From positions 45,762-109,761 of the forward strand of contig JACZXQ010000015.1 in assembly GCA_022571515.1 (NCBI GenBank): a stretch of DNA of 64,000 nucleotides, written 5' to 3'. The notes below the pieces were generated by a model, which was not told where the DNA came from, did not search any database, and worked only from the letters and a program-made list of their open reading frames with translations. Positions within the stretch are counted from its first letter, which is position 1. Each line of letters starts with the position of its first letter. Shown one piece after another: positions 17,312 through 26,032 of the stretch. This stretch comes from Gemmatimonadota bacterium. Lineage in GTDB: Bacteria > Gemmatimonadota > Gemmatimonadetes > Longimicrobiales > Gaopeijiaceae. The position numbers were made by a program, and so were the translations under genes.

Positions 17312-18202
17312 CTAGGGAACCCGGTGGCCGCTCTCCAGTTCACAGCTGAGAAGTATCATCACGGCGCGGCTCGAGCCGCCACGCTCGGACGTGAGGGCCA
17401 CCCTGCCGCCCGGTCCCAGCGCCACCGCCTCGCCCTGAGGCTCTCTCAGTCGGGATAGGGAAAGCGTGGCTCCTGCAATCGGTTGCAGCCGTCCGTCGAC
17501 CAGGCGAAAGAACTCGAGCGAGGCGTAGCGCCGGATGACGATGAGGCTTCCGTCCTCGGACGCGCTCGCGCCGGTGACCATACCGGGAAGCGACTGGGTG
17601 CGCTCGGTGAGCTTCTGGATCTCCACCAATGTGATCACGCTGTCGGACCTGAGCGGTGGTGGATAGTGATAGACCGTCACCGGATGGTGGCGGCCTTTCG
17701 TGACCAGATAGATCTGTTCGCCGGGGAGCACGAACATGGCCTCTATGTCGCGGGGACCGTCGGGTAGGCGCATGCGGAACCGGTCGGGTCGAACCTTCTT
17801 GTCGCGGGACAGCTCGGGTTCGACCATGCGATACAGGTCGATGCGCCCTCTGGTCAGGTCGTTGTCCCCGGTATCCGCGATGTAGAGACAGGATGCGCCC
17901 TCGCAACGCCCACGGTCGAGCGCCTCCCAGTCACGGTTGCGGGCGTCCACCCGGATCCGTGCCCGAATCTTGCCGTCCATATCCAACGCCAGCAACTCGG
18001 CCCTGTTGCCGGCGTCGTTGTGAGTCCAGATGATCGCGGGATCGTTGAGGCTGAAGGCCGCGCCGCTGGTCTCGTCGAGGTCGCGCGAGAGACGGATGGG
18101 GGAACCCTCAGGTGTGCATCGCGCGGCTTGGCCGAGGGCTGCGTTCGGCGTCGCGAGCAGCCCGGCGAGCGGCAGGAGAAAGCCGAAAAGACGTGCTCCT
18201 AG
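17312..18202 (-). CDS. Secreted beta-propeller-like protein, start codon unclear
   Basis: The frame encodes a clear signal peptide (RLFGFLLPLAGLLATPNAALGQA), then a repeated-blade sequence with WTHNDAGN, DWEALDRGRC, LYIADTGDNDL and DIEAMFVLPG motifs typical of secreted six-bladed propellers. No ATG, GTG or TTG lies between the end of the upstream DsbA-like gene (18199) and the signal peptide. Only CTG (18175) or still rarer codons are available, although AGGAGC (18195-18200) is a good ribosome site. A base change or non-standard start is likely; the coordinate given is the upper limit. The overlap with the DsbA-like gene suggests translational coupling. Confidence 0.65.
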   Translation of the reverse strand, partial: LGARLFGFLLPLAGLLATPNAALGQAARCTPEGSPIRLSRDLDETSGAAFSLNDPAIIWTHNDAGNRAELLALDMDGKIRARIRVDARNRDWEALDRGRCEGASCLYIADTGDNDLTRGRIDLYRMVEPELSRDKKVRPDRFRMRLPDGPRDIEAMFVLPGEQIYLVTKGRHHPVTVYHYPPPLRSDSVITLVEIQKLTERTQSLPGMVTGASASEDGSLIVIRRYASLEFFRLVDGRLQPIAGATLSLSRLREPQGEAVALGPGGRVALTSERGGSSRAVMILLSCELESGHRVP

Positions 18203-18993
18203 CGTCCTTCGGCCTCTACCTTGGCCAGCACGGTGTCGATGACCTGCTTGAAGAGCTCTAATGGCAGTGCGCCTTGCACCGGTGCATATCCAATCACGAA
18301 GAACGTAGGTGTACCCCTTACCCCGACTTGTCGAGCCAACGAACTGTGGGCCTGAACCCGCCAGAGGTACCTGGACTCGTCGAGACAGGTTTGGTACGTG
18401 GTCATGTCGAGCCCGGCGGCCTCCGCGATCATCGCGACCGGAGGTGCGGGGTCCGCGACACTCTTCCAGTCCGACTGACGCTCGAAAAGAAGCGTGGTCA
18501 TGCGGGCGGCTTTCCCCTGCTCGACGGCGCACTCGTTTCCCATGGAGGCTTCGACCGAGTTGGCCCAGTTACCGATCACGAAAGGAACGGTCTTCCAGAG
18601 GACCTTGCCGGTGTCGATGTAGTCTTTCCGGAGCGTGGGCCAGGTTTCCATGTGGAACTTCCGACAGTACCCACACCCGTAGTCGCTGAACTCCACGATC
18701 CGGACCGGTGCGTCTGCGTTGCCCAGGTCGAAACCCAGGGTGGCGATGTCCAGTGCCCCTTGCTGGCTCGGTGGTGTGGCGGGCGGACCCAACGAGACCC
18801 GCGGCCCGGCGGGCACCTGAGTGAAGATGGGGGGCGTTGAGTCCTGAGTGGCTGCTAGAATGTCCCCCGCCGCCGTGGAAAGGCGGGTGTCGCTTCCGTC
18901 GTTCTCTTCGGGTTGGTCCTGACACGCCGCGCCGCTCATGAGGAGCAACGCGCACATCAAGAGCGTGCCGTGTGGACGTGGTGTAGCCATCAT
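18199..18993 (-). CDS. DsbA-like thioredoxin-fold lipoprotein
   Basis: A 264-residue protein. The lipoprotein signal (LLLMSGAAC) puts mature Cys at about 24. After a low-complexity linker, a thioredoxin fold starts at about 85 with VRIVEFSDYGCGYCRKFHMETW; the active site is CGYC. The cis-Pro loop GVRGTPTFFVIGY is at about 225. It probably forms or transfers disulphides at the membrane surface. It overlaps ccdA by 4 bp (ATGA), so CcdA probably supplies its reductant. ATG at 18993. Confidence 0.88.
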   Translation of the reverse strand: MMATPRPHGTLLMCALLLMSGAACQDQPEENDGSDTRLSTAAGDILAATQDSTPPIFTQVPAGPRVSLGPPATPPSQQGALDIATLGFDLGNADAPVRIVEFSDYGCGYCRKFHMETWPTLRKDYIDTGKVLWKTVPFVIGNWANSVEASMGNECAVEQGKAARMTTLLFERQSDWKSVADPAPPVAMIAEAAGLDMTTYQTCLDESRYLWRVQAHSSLARQVGVRGTPTFFVIGYAPVQGALPLELFKQVIDTVLAKVEAEGR

Positions 18994-19730
18994 TGGATCC
19001 CCAAGTCGATCCACTGCCCTAGGTCTGCCAACCGGGCGGAAATCGAAGCGAAAGTACCAGTAAGGAGCAGAATCCCTACTACTACCAAAAGGATTCCCGC
19101 TGTTTTCTGCAAGGGACCCACCCAGCGGTTCATCGCCTCTATGCTGGTCAAGAACCAGTTGAAGCCCACCGCGGCGACGAAGAACGGCAGGGCCAGGCCC
19201 AAGCCATAGGCCGCGAGCAGCGTGGTGCCCTGCAGCACCGTGGATTCGTTCGCGGCGTAGAAGAGAATGGTCGCGAGGATCGGGCCGATGCACGGCGTCC
19301 ACCCGGCGCCGAACGCGATGCCGACCGCGAGTGAGCCCAGCGCGCCCGCGGGCTTCTTGGCCATGTGCACGCGCCACTCTCTCGCCATCGCCGGAAGGCG
19401 GAGCACTCCCGAGAGGTAGAGGCCGAAGACGATCACAACGCCGCCGCCTACCCTGCTCATGAGGGGCAGGAGGCGGTTGAAGGTCTGTCCGAAAGCAGTC
19501 GCCGCCGCACCCAACGTCATGAAGACCAGGAGGAAGCCGAGTCCGAACAGTGCGGCGTGGAATGCAGCGGCCCGCCGCGCATCCGTCCGCGTCCCGTCGG
19601 ACAGTTCGTCGAGTGACATCCCGGACACGAACACGATGTAGCTAGGCACCAGCGGGAGCACGCACGGCGACAAGAAGGACACGAGACCGGCCAAGAAAGC
19701 CAGCGGAAGCGAGATGGCTATGGAATCCAT
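18990..19730 (-). CDS. ccdA: Cytochrome c biogenesis/thiol transporter protein CcdA
   Basis: A 246-residue six-helix membrane protein. The signature LAGLVSFLSPCVLPLVPSY near the N-terminus (Cys about 22) and FGAGWTPCIGPILA (Cys about 140) are the two redox cysteines of the CcdA/DsbD-beta family. It moves electrons from cytoplasmic thioredoxin to periplasmic thiol proteins, here most likely the overlapping DsbA-like lipoprotein. Confidence 0.92.
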   Translation of the reverse strand: MDSIAISLPLAFLAGLVSFLSPCVLPLVPSYIVFVSGMSLDELSDGTRTDARRAAAFHAALFGLGFLLVFMTLGAAATAFGQTFNRLLPLMSRVGGGVVIVFGLYLSGVLRLPAMAREWRVHMAKKPAGALGSLAVGIAFGAGWTPCIGPILATILFYAANESTVLQGTTLLAAYGLGLALPFFVAAVGFNWFLTSIEAMNRWVGPLQKTAGILLVVVGILLLTGTFASISARLADLGQWIDLGIQ

Positions 19731-19753
19731 GATGCGCTAGCGATCTGCGGCCA

Positions 19754-20605
19754 CTAGATCTTGAACTCCTTGAACAGGCGCTCTTCGGTGTCGCCCTTGA
19801 GCGTAGCTCTGAGTTCTACGTGAGGCTCTAGCCCGCTTCCCTTGAGCTTCTCGCGAAAGAGTTGGTCGAGCTGGAAGACGCCCGCCGAGTTGGTCATCTG
19901 CACCGTGATGCAGATGGGCCGTTCGCCACCCTTGTCGATGCTGATGGAATCGATGGCGGCAGCCGAGATCGAGTGGATGCTGTCCGAGCCGGCCTCGAAC
20001 GGGATTCTCGAGCGGCCCTTGGCCATGTCCAGCGCGTCGGCAATCCGCACCACGCCCGCCTCCAACGTGAGCGGCTTCCCGCCGCGGCGATGTGCGATGA
20101 TGGCGTGCAGGACCTCGGAGCGAATGATGTTGGCCACCCGGTGGTCGTAGAGGTGCGGCAGGATCTCCTTGAGCTTCTCCTGGGCGATGAAGAGCGAGAA
20201 ATCCTCGTGGTCCGCCCGCTGGATCGACATGCCCACGTCATGGAGGAGCGCACCCAGCGCGACGATCACCTCGGCGTCGTCCCTCGACAGCTTCCAGTCG
20301 GCGACCACAGAGGGCACGACATCACGGTCGAGGAGCAGGCGCAGCATGCGTACGGCGATGTTCATGACGATCTTCACGTGCACCGGTCCGTGGTCGGTCA
20401 TGCCGAGTCGTTGGATCGCCGTGACGTTGCAGGCCAGCCACAGGCCATAGAGGTCGTCGTCGGCGTTCACGATCTCCATGAGCTTCCGGAGCTTCTTGTT
20501 GTGCTTGTCCGGGACGTTCATGACGATCCGAGCCTCGAAGCGCTCCTCGACGGTTCGCCTGGCGTCGGCCGCGGTGTCGAACTGGTCGGGCTGAATCTCC
20601 GTCAT
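19754..20605 (-). CDS. HD-domain phosphohydrolase
   Basis: A 283-residue protein with an HD signature: DHGPVHVKIVMNIAVRM (first His, about 78), LGALLHDVGMSIQRADHEDF (HD about 122-123) and IRIADALD-like VVRIADALDMAKG. The C-terminal quarter has a small alpha/beta domain. HD enzymes cleave phosphoesters, often nucleotides; the substrate is unknown. ATG at 20605 overlaps the upstream RDD gene stop by 4 bp, so the two are co-translated. Confidence 0.82.
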   Translation of the reverse strand: MTEIQPDQFDTAADARRTVEERFEARIVMNVPDKHNKKLRKLMEIVNADDDLYGLWLACNVTAIQRLGMTDHGPVHVKIVMNIAVRMLRLLLDRDVVPSVVADWKLSRDDAEVIVALGALLHDVGMSIQRADHEDFSLFIAQEKLKEILPHLYDHRVANIIRSEVLHAIIAHRRGGKPLTLEAGVVRIADALDMAKGRSRIPFEAGSDSIHSISAAAIDSISIDKGGERPICITVQMTNSAGVFQLDQLFREKLKGSGLEPHVELRATLKGDTEERLFKEFKI

Positions 20606-21411
20606 GTGCCGTCGCTCGGCGCATCCCACAGCCCCTCGACCTTGGGCGCGCCGTCTCTGATGACTACCGTACCTGCGATCTTGTCGTGTGTGGCCTGACG
20701 ATTGGGGTCCCAATAGATCTGTAAGAACCCGAGAAGTCCGGTCGCGAAACCCGCCGCGTATCCTCCGGCGCGCTCGAACGCATGCCACCATGTGACCGTC
20801 TGGCCGTCGAGTCGTACGACCCGTATACCCAGCGCCTTCTTTCCCGGTGTTTGGCCCTTCATGAGGGGCATCAAGATTGCGAAGTACATGGTCCACCACC
20901 CCAACCCGAATCCGATGTTGTCCAACTTGTCGGTGATCCAGCCCCCGAAGCCGGTGAGCTCGACCTCCGTTGAATCCGAACTCGGATCCTCGGCGATGCG
21001 TTCCGAGGCGCCGATCGAGACGGTCCCGGAATCGAACTGCGCGACTACCCCTTCGACCACCTGCTCGAAGCCTCCACGCTGGTCTATCCACCGGGTGAAG
21101 AAAAAGATCGAGATCGTGACCGTGAGCACGGTGAGCCCCGCGCATCCCAGGAAGACCCGCAAACCCATCGACCGCCGGTCGTCGGCCCCGCCCTTTCTCG
21201 CCCGAGCCAGCAGGAATGCCGTGATCACGACACCGAGGATGAACCAAAAACCGCTGGTGAGCAGCGTGATCAGGACGACCAGCACCACGTCGATCCACAG
21301 CGCCAACAGCCTTCGCCAAGGTCTGGCGAGCGGTGTTCCCAGCAGGGATGGCGCTACAGAAAAAGCGTCCGGCGTGATGATGGTCTTGGGGTCACGCGCA
21401 GCTGCCGGCAT
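20602..21411 (-). CDS. RDD-family membrane protein
   Basis: A 269-residue protein with hydrophobic helices at about 38-60, 85-105, 180-195 and 220-240. The RDD features are RRLLALWIDVVLVVLITLL near the N-terminus and GKKALGIRVVRLDG then AGYAAGFATGLLGFLQIYWDPNRQATHDKIAGTVV at the C-terminus. A soluble loop (110-170) interrupts the usual spacing. The role is unclear; family members are proposed ion or small-molecule transporters. It precedes and overlaps the HD-domain gene. Confidence 0.82.
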   Translation of the reverse strand: MPAAARDPKTIITPDAFSVAPSLLGTPLARPWRRLLALWIDVVLVVLITLLTSGFWFILGVVITAFLLARARKGGADDRRSMGLRVFLGCAGLTVLTVTISIFFFTRWIDQRGGFEQVVEGVVAQFDSGTVSIGASERIAEDPSSDSTEVELTGFGGWITDKLDNIGFGLGWWTMYFAILMPLMKGQTPGKKALGIRVVRLDGQTVTWWHAFERAGGYAAGFATGLLGFLQIYWDPNRQATHDKIAGTVVIRDGAPKVEGLWDAPSDGT

Positions 21412-21446
21412 GAGGGGGTCCTGGTGGCGTCGGGCAGGTGTAGCCG

Positions 21447-21851
21447 CTAGCGCCTACGGTGAGCGGCGAAGAAGAGTCCCGCGGCCACACCCAACAGTGC
21501 CGCCCCCAAGAGAGCCGGCGACTTGATTCCAGGCACGTGCCGCCTGGCAGGGGCTTTGGAGGAGGTCACGGCGGGCTTCGTGGTGGCCTTCGTGCTCCCC
21601 GCCTGCGCCCCCTCGGCACAGAAGGAACACATCGGCTGTTTCCGGTCCCTTGCCGTTCGGTTGGCGTACCCGGTCTCCTCGCCGCAGTCGGGGCACGGAT
21701 CACCGGTCGGAAGAGGCACGAGCAGACCGTACAGGCGACCCTTCGAGAGATCCAGTTTCTCCGCGATCTGGTTTACGCTGATGTCGGAGTCCCAGTAAAG
21801 CTCGTTCGCCTTCCTCGCGGCTCCCTCGTCTTGCTTCGCTTGGTTGGCCAT
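21447..21851 (-). CDS. Small HTH/zinc-ribbon/membrane protein
   Basis: A 134-residue protein in three parts. Residues 12-45 resemble a helix-turn-helix (ANELYWDSDISVNQIAEKL, then LSKGRLYGLL). Residues 50-80 form a zinc ribbon (CPDCGEETGY, then MCSFC). A Lys/Ala-rich linker is followed by one C-terminal membrane helix (ALLGAALLGVAAGLFFA). The order suggests a membrane-tethered DNA-binding protein. I know no named family. Confidence 0.7.
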   Translation of the reverse strand: MANQAKQDEGAARKANELYWDSDISVNQIAEKLDLSKGRLYGLLVPLPTGDPCPDCGEETGYANRTARDRKQPMCSFCAEGAQAGSTKATTKPAVTSSKAPARRHVPGIKSPALLGAALLGVAAGLFFAAHRRR

Positions 21852-21998
21852 GGAGGTCTCCGTTCACTTCCTCCGGGTGAGAATGGGGGCCGGAACCGGC
21901 CGCCCCCGCCGTCCATTGACCTGCCGTCGGGGTAGCCACAACATAGCGCGGGCCGAAGGTCGAGGCGAGGCGCACCACGTGGAAACGGAGGCCTGTTC

Positions 21999-22652
21999 GT
22001 GAAGATTCCTGTGTCGCACGGACATCTGGAAGCATCCATGAGAGAGCCGCCGTCCGATCCGGTCGGTGCGGCGGTCGTCTGCCATGCGCATCCGCTTTAT
22101 GGCGGAACCATGCACACCAAGGCCGTCTATCGGGCGGCCCAAGCGCTGGCCGATTCTGGCCTTCGCGGGCTCCGCTTCAACTTCCGGGGCGTGGGCGCCA
22201 GCACCGGCAGTCATGAGGACGGCATCGGAGAGCGGGAGGATGTGCGTGCCGCCCTGGATTGGCTGAGCGAGGATGCGCCGGGGCTGCCCATGGTTGCCGG
22301 TGGGTTCTCGTTCGGCTCGATGGTGGCCCTCGGCGAGGCCGTGTCCGATGATCGCGTGGTGGCGTTGCTGGGCATGGGGCTTCCCATCGACATGTACGAC
22401 TTTTCCTACTTATCGGGTACGGACAAGCCGGTACTCGTCGTACAGGGTGAGGACGACGAGTTCGGCTCGGGAGAGCGGGCAGCGGAGGTCGTGCTCGCTC
22501 TCGGCGATCACGTCACCCTGGCGCGCATCGCTGGAGCCGACCACTACTTCACTGATCGATTCGACGATCTCCGCGCGGTTATCGTCGAGTATTTCACCAG
22601 AGGGGCGGGTGCCGCAGCATTGAAGATGACTCGCGGATGGCGTCGCTCATGA
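21999..22652 (+). CDS. Alpha/beta hydrolase
   Basis: A 217-residue protein of the short bacterial alpha/beta hydrolase type. The nucleophile elbow is GGFSFGSM (Ser about 107), the acid is in VVQGEDDEFG (about 152) and the His in IAGADHYF (about 186). The oxyanion-side motif HPLYGGTMHTK is near residue 30. Substrate unknown. GTG at 21999 follows GGAGGC. It overlaps the next gene by 4 bp. Confidence 0.85.
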   Translation: MKIPVSHGHLEASMREPPSDPVGAAVVCHAHPLYGGTMHTKAVYRAAQALADSGLRGLRFNFRGVGASTGSHEDGIGEREDVRAALDWLSEDAPGLPMVAGGFSFGSMVALGEAVSDDRVVALLGMGLPIDMYDFSYLSGTDKPVLVVQGEDDEFGSGERAAEVVLALGDHVTLARIAGADHYFTDRFDDLRAVIVEYFTRGAGAAALKMTRGWRRS

Positions 22653-22897
22653 GGGAGCGCTCCAAGATTCTCACCAGCCTGGAGACGGTCTACCGGGATG
22701 CCTACGAGGCCGCCGAGGCTGCCGGTGACAAGCAGGAGATGTCCCGACTCGACTTCGGTTACCAGAGAGACCAGATCTACCTCGAGGCCCTGCTGGATAT
22801 TCGCGATGGGCTGGCGGCCTCCGAAGAAGAGACGCCGACCAAGTCTCTTCTGGAACGCGCAGAGGCGCTCAAGCGCCTAGCACGGCTGCGTCCCTAA
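22649..22897 (+). CDS. Hypothetical helical protein
   Basis: An 82-residue, highly charged, all-helical protein (MRERSKILTSLETVYRDAYE, then KSLLERAEALKRLARLRP). It may be a small coiled coil. ATG at 22649 overlaps the hydrolase stop (ATGA); an in-frame ATG at 22637 is an alternative. Function unknown. Confidence 0.7.
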   Translation: MRERSKILTSLETVYRDAYEAAEAAGDKQEMSRLDFGYQRDQIYLEALLDIRDGLAASEEETPTKSLLERAEALKRLARLRP

Positions 22898-22931
22898 ACT
22901 CAAGTCCGACTGATACATACGCGATGATAGG

Positions 22932-23498
22932 ATGAAGATCTATTCCAAGACGGGTGATGGAGGGGAGACGGGCCTCTTCGGCGGAGGTCGGGTCCCTAAA
23001 TCACATGCGAGGATCGAGGCGTGCGGTGCGCTGGACGAGTTGGGCGCCTTTGTCGGCAATGCGCGCGCTGCCGTGGAGGTGGGGCTCGTGCGCGACCGAC
23101 TCGAGGCCGTTCAACACGACTTGTTCGGGTTGGGCGCGACCTTGGCCACGCCCGAACCGGCGGAAGGTCGGAAGCGGCCGGAGACTCCCTCGCTGCCACT
23201 GCACCGGGTGGATGAGATGGAGGCCTGGATCGATGAGGTCATCGGTGAGGTTCCGCCACTCGAGAACTTCGTGCTCTCGGGAGGCTCACCCGGCGCGATC
23301 GCCGTGGACCTCGCGCGCACGGTCTGCCGGCGGGCGGAACGTGCGGCGGTCACACTGATGAGTTTGGAGGCCGACGTGGATCCGGGGGTTGTTCAGTATC
23401 TCAACAGGCTGTCGGACGCCCTGTTCGCGTTCGCTCGCCTGGAGAACCATCGCGCCGGAATGGGTGACGTCATCTGGGAAAAAGACGGTGCCCGATGA
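22932..23498 (+). CDS. Cob(I)yrinic acid a,c-diamide adenosyltransferase, PduO type
   Basis: A 188-residue protein with the PduO-type ATP site KIYSKTGDGGETGLFGGGRV at the N-terminus, the conserved EACGALDELGAFVG (about 32-45) and the C-terminal VCRRAERAAVTL and QYLNRLSDALFAFAR motifs. It adenosylates cob(I)alamin to make coenzyme B12. A 7Fe ferredoxin lies 78 bp downstream, possibly coincidental. Confidence 0.92.
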   Translation: MKIYSKTGDGGETGLFGGGRVPKSHARIEACGALDELGAFVGNARAAVEVGLVRDRLEAVQHDLFGLGATLATPEPAEGRKRPETPSLPLHRVDEMEAWIDEVIGEVPPLENFVLSGGSPGAIAVDLARTVCRRAERAAVTLMSLEADVDPGVVQYLNRLSDALFAFARLENHRAGMGDVIWEKDGAR

Positions 23499-23576
23499 TC
23501 TTGACGACCATGCGCTTTCTTGCCTTAATCCTCTGTCGGATCGGCGGAGGCTGAGGGATCGCTCTCTGGAGATTTC

Positions 23577-23813
23577 ATGACGTACATCATCGCAGAGCCA
23601 TGCTTGAACACGAAGGACGCCAGTTGTGTGGAAGTGTGCCCGGTCGATTGCATATACGAGGGGGATGATCAGTTCTACATTCATCCGGACGAATGCATCG
23701 ACTGTGGTGCGTGCGAGCCGGAGTGTCCCGTGCAGGCGATCTTCCCCGACATGGATGTACCTCCGGAGTGGACCAATTACATCGAGAAGAACAGGGTCCA
23801 CTTCGACACCTAG
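23577..23813 (+). CDS. fdxA: 7Fe ferredoxin
   Basis: A 78-residue ferredoxin. Cysteines at 9, 17, 21, 25, 40, 43, 46 and 50 match the [3Fe-4S][4Fe-4S] arrangement of the FdxA family: C-x7-C-x3-CP early and [12 protein letters not shown] late. It should be a cytoplasmic low-potential electron carrier. GGAG precedes the ATG by 6 nt. The stop codon lies inside a short CTAGCTG-GT-CAGCTAG palindrome (23810-23825). Confidence 0.92.
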   Translation: MTYIIAEPCLNTKDASCVEVCPVDCIYEGDDQFYIHPDECIDCGACEPECPVQAIFPDMDVPPEWTNYIEKNRVHFDT

Positions 23814-23846
23814 CTGGTCAGCTAGGAGTTTCCTGCGGCTCTTAGA

Positions 23847-24050
23847 TCAGATACCCAGCTCTCTGAGGCGTTCCAGCGAAATCTCGCTTGGGCCCGCTTC
23901 TCCCGGTGCCAGCTCACCCGCCACCTTCAGATCTTCCTGTTTCTGCTGACGGATCAGCAACAGGCCGGCGGCCAGTGCGGCTGCCCCCAAGAGACTGTAC
24001 GTAACCTTGCGAATGCTGCCCTCCCCGATCCTCTGCGGTGATTCTTTCAC
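23847..24050 (-). CDS. Small single-pass membrane protein
   Basis: A 67-residue protein with one membrane helix (YSLLGAAALAAGLLLI, about 19-35) and a charged C-terminal tail ending ISLERLRELGI. GTG at 24050 is chosen because a GGGGG-containing ribosome site lies just upstream; a longer frame to 24134 is possible. Function unknown. I see nothing convincing in 24051-24305. Confidence 0.55.
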   Translation of the reverse strand: MKESPQRIGEGSIRKVTYSLLGAAALAAGLLLIRQQKQEDLKVAGELAPGEAGPSEISLERLRELGI

Positions 24051-24305
24051 CCAACCCCCTTTGCACGAACCATGCCTTCGCACGAGACACGGTCTGGCAT
24101 GCTTAAGTGCGTGTCTGACAATAGAATACGCCACACCTGCGGATCTGTTTCACACGCTGAGTCTCCTGATATCCGGAGAACTCGTCCCGCGGGTCACGGA
24201 AATTTCTTCAAGGGGTCGCTTGTGGGCGCGGCCCAACGGGTGTGCGCGCGGGGGGCTTCCCAGGTAGATTCGGCGGGATTCAAGCCTTGGGCGCCCTAGG
24301 ATACC

Positions 24306-25487
24306 ATGGATAACTTGCCACCAGATTTGCTGCGCGATGCAGCGGGCGGCGACGCCCTGGCCCTGGCACGGGCGCTGGTCGCTACCCCGTCGGTGAATCC
24401 GCTGCTCGAGCCCGGGGGCCATGGCGAGGACTCGATCGCTCGGCTTACCGAGGCTTGGCTCCGATCCTGGGGCTTCGACGTCGAACGTACCGAGGTGGCG
24501 CCGGGCCGGTTCAACGTGGTCGGCTCGGTCGGTGCTGGAGGCGACGGGCGGACTCTGATCCTCAACGGCCACCTGGACACCGTGGGTGTGGAAGGCATGA
24601 CCGTGCCACCGTTCGACGCTGAGGTGCGGGACAGGCGGTTGTGGGGCCGCGGCGCGTGTGACATGAAGGGTGGCGTCGCGTCGCTCCTATCGGCCTCGGC
24701 AGCGCTATCACGGGGAGAGGTTTCCGGCCGGCTCGTCGTGGCACTCACGTGTGACGAGGAGCATGCCAGCCTCGGCATGGCTGCCTTGGTCGACTCCGGT
24801 GTCCGTGCCGACGCAGCCGTGGTGTGCGAGCCGACCGGCCTGGCGGTGATGCCGGCGCACAAAGGGTTCGTATGGCTGGAGGCCGAGTTCCAGGGCCGCG
24901 CCGCTCATGGATCTCGCCCGGATGAAGGTGTGGATGCGATCGAGCACGCAGCCAGGTACCTGGTCGCGTTGGACGGCCTTCGGGAGACCATCTCAGCGAG
25001 GGATCCACACCCGCTACTGGGTCATGGCTCCTTTCACGCGGGCACGATCGAGGGAGGCTCCGCGCCGTCGGTCTATCCCGACCGCTGCAAACTGGTCATC
25101 GAGCGCAGAACGCTTCCCGGAGAATCGGCGGACGATGTCGTAGCGGAGTTCCAGGCGGTTCTCACGGATCTGCCCGGGTCCGGAGGTGAAGCCAGAATCA
25201 CTCGAGGTCTCACGAGACCCGGCACCGAGGTCGACATCGAGTCCGAGCTTGTGAGAGGGCTGCTTGGAGCTAAAGAGGCGCTCGGCCAGACGCCCATGGT
25301 GGAGGGAATGACCGCCTGGGTGGACGCTGCCTTCCTCAACGAGGCCGGTGTGCCGGCCGTCTGTTTTGGTCCCGGATCCATCGCCAAGGCGCACTCCGCC
25401 GACGAGTGGATCGAGACCTCCGACATCGAGATCGCTGCTCGTGTGTTGGAGGTGTTTGCCGGTGACTTCTTGAAGATGGGCTCCTAA
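24306..25487 (+). CDS. M20-family metallopeptidase (ArgE/DapE-like deacylase)
   Basis: A 393-residue di-zinc hydrolase. Metal ligands lie in LILNGHLDTVG (His/Asp, about 81-84), WGRGACDMKGG (Asp about 117), LTCDEEHASLG (catalytic Glu pair about 151) and VVCEPTGL (about 178), with a late His in GSIAKAHSADEW. The dimerisation domain fills about 190-300. It removes acyl groups from amino acids such as N-acetylornithine or succinyl-diaminopimelate; the substrate is not fixed by context. It overlaps the convergent rsmD by 4 bp. Confidence 0.88.
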   Translation: MDNLPPDLLRDAAGGDALALARALVATPSVNPLLEPGGHGEDSIARLTEAWLRSWGFDVERTEVAPGRFNVVGSVGAGGDGRTLILNGHLDTVGVEGMTVPPFDAEVRDRRLWGRGACDMKGGVASLLSASAALSRGEVSGRLVVALTCDEEHASLGMAALVDSGVRADAAVVCEPTGLAVMPAHKGFVWLEAEFQGRAAHGSRPDEGVDAIEHAARYLVALDGLRETISARDPHPLLGHGSFHAGTIEGGSAPSVYPDRCKLVIERRTLPGESADDVVAEFQAVLTDLPGSGGEARITRGLTRPGTEVDIESELVRGLLGAKEALGQTPMVEGMTAWVDAAFLNEAGVPAVCFGPGSIAKAHSADEWIETSDIEIAARVLEVFAGDFLKMGS

Positions 25488-26032
25488 AGGCCGAAGATAG
25501 TGACCCGGGTCTGTCCGTAGTCGTACGTGACGCCCGTCGGCGGAACCTCGTGATCGGCCCGGTGCTCTACCGAAAGGACCTGGCTGAAGCGTACGTGCAT
25601 CCATCGCGCGATGACGCGGTCGAGCTTCCTGGATCCGTACGGTGGGTCCGCAAACGCGATGTCGTATGTGTCCGCCTCGATGCCCTCGACGAAGGGAATG
25701 GCATCACGCCTGAAGATTCGAGTCCGGTTCTTGATGCGGAACGCCGCCACATTCGCTTTGAGGGCATGAAGACTCGCCGGCCCGTTTTCCACGAAGTCGG
25801 CGCGCGCCGCGCCGCGGGACAGTGCCTCGACGCCCAGGGCGCCCGACCCCGCAAAGAGGTCTAGCACTCGGGCGCCTTGGAGATGCTCCTTGAGCGCCGT
25901 GAGCCAGTGATCGCGCACCGCCTCCGACGTGGAGCGTACCCGAGCACCAGGGGATACGAGGTCCCGCCCGGCGAATTTCCCCCGTATGACCCTCAGGGCT
26001 CGATTTCCCCCTCCACGATGGCGCATCCACAT
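25484..26032 (-). CDS. rsmD: 16S rRNA (guanine(966)-N2)-methyltransferase RsmD
   Basis: A 182-residue Rossmann methyltransferase. It has the RsmD opening RVIRGKFAGRDLVSP then RSTSEAVRDHW, the SAM motif VLDLFAGSGALGVEALSRGA (about 56-75) and the catalytic DPPY (ADPPYGSRKLD, about 130). It methylates G966 of 16S rRNA during 30S assembly. The ATG used (26032) overlaps the end of the upstream DUF3267 gene; an ATG two codons later is equally likely. Confidence 0.9.
   Translation of the reverse strand: MWMRHRGGGNRALRVIRGKFAGRDLVSPGARVRSTSEAVRDHWLTALKEHLQGARVLDLFAGSGALGVEALSRGAARADFVENGPASLHALKANVAAFRIKNRTRIFRRDAIPFVEGIEADTYDIAFADPPYGSRKLDRVIARWMHVRFSQVLSVEHRADHEVPPTGVTYDYGQTRVTIFGL

Noticed and set aside
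23495..23554. 19-residue frame overlapping the adenosyltransferase stop
   Set aside because: ATGA overlap is suggestive, but there is no ribosome site and the peptide is too short to judge.
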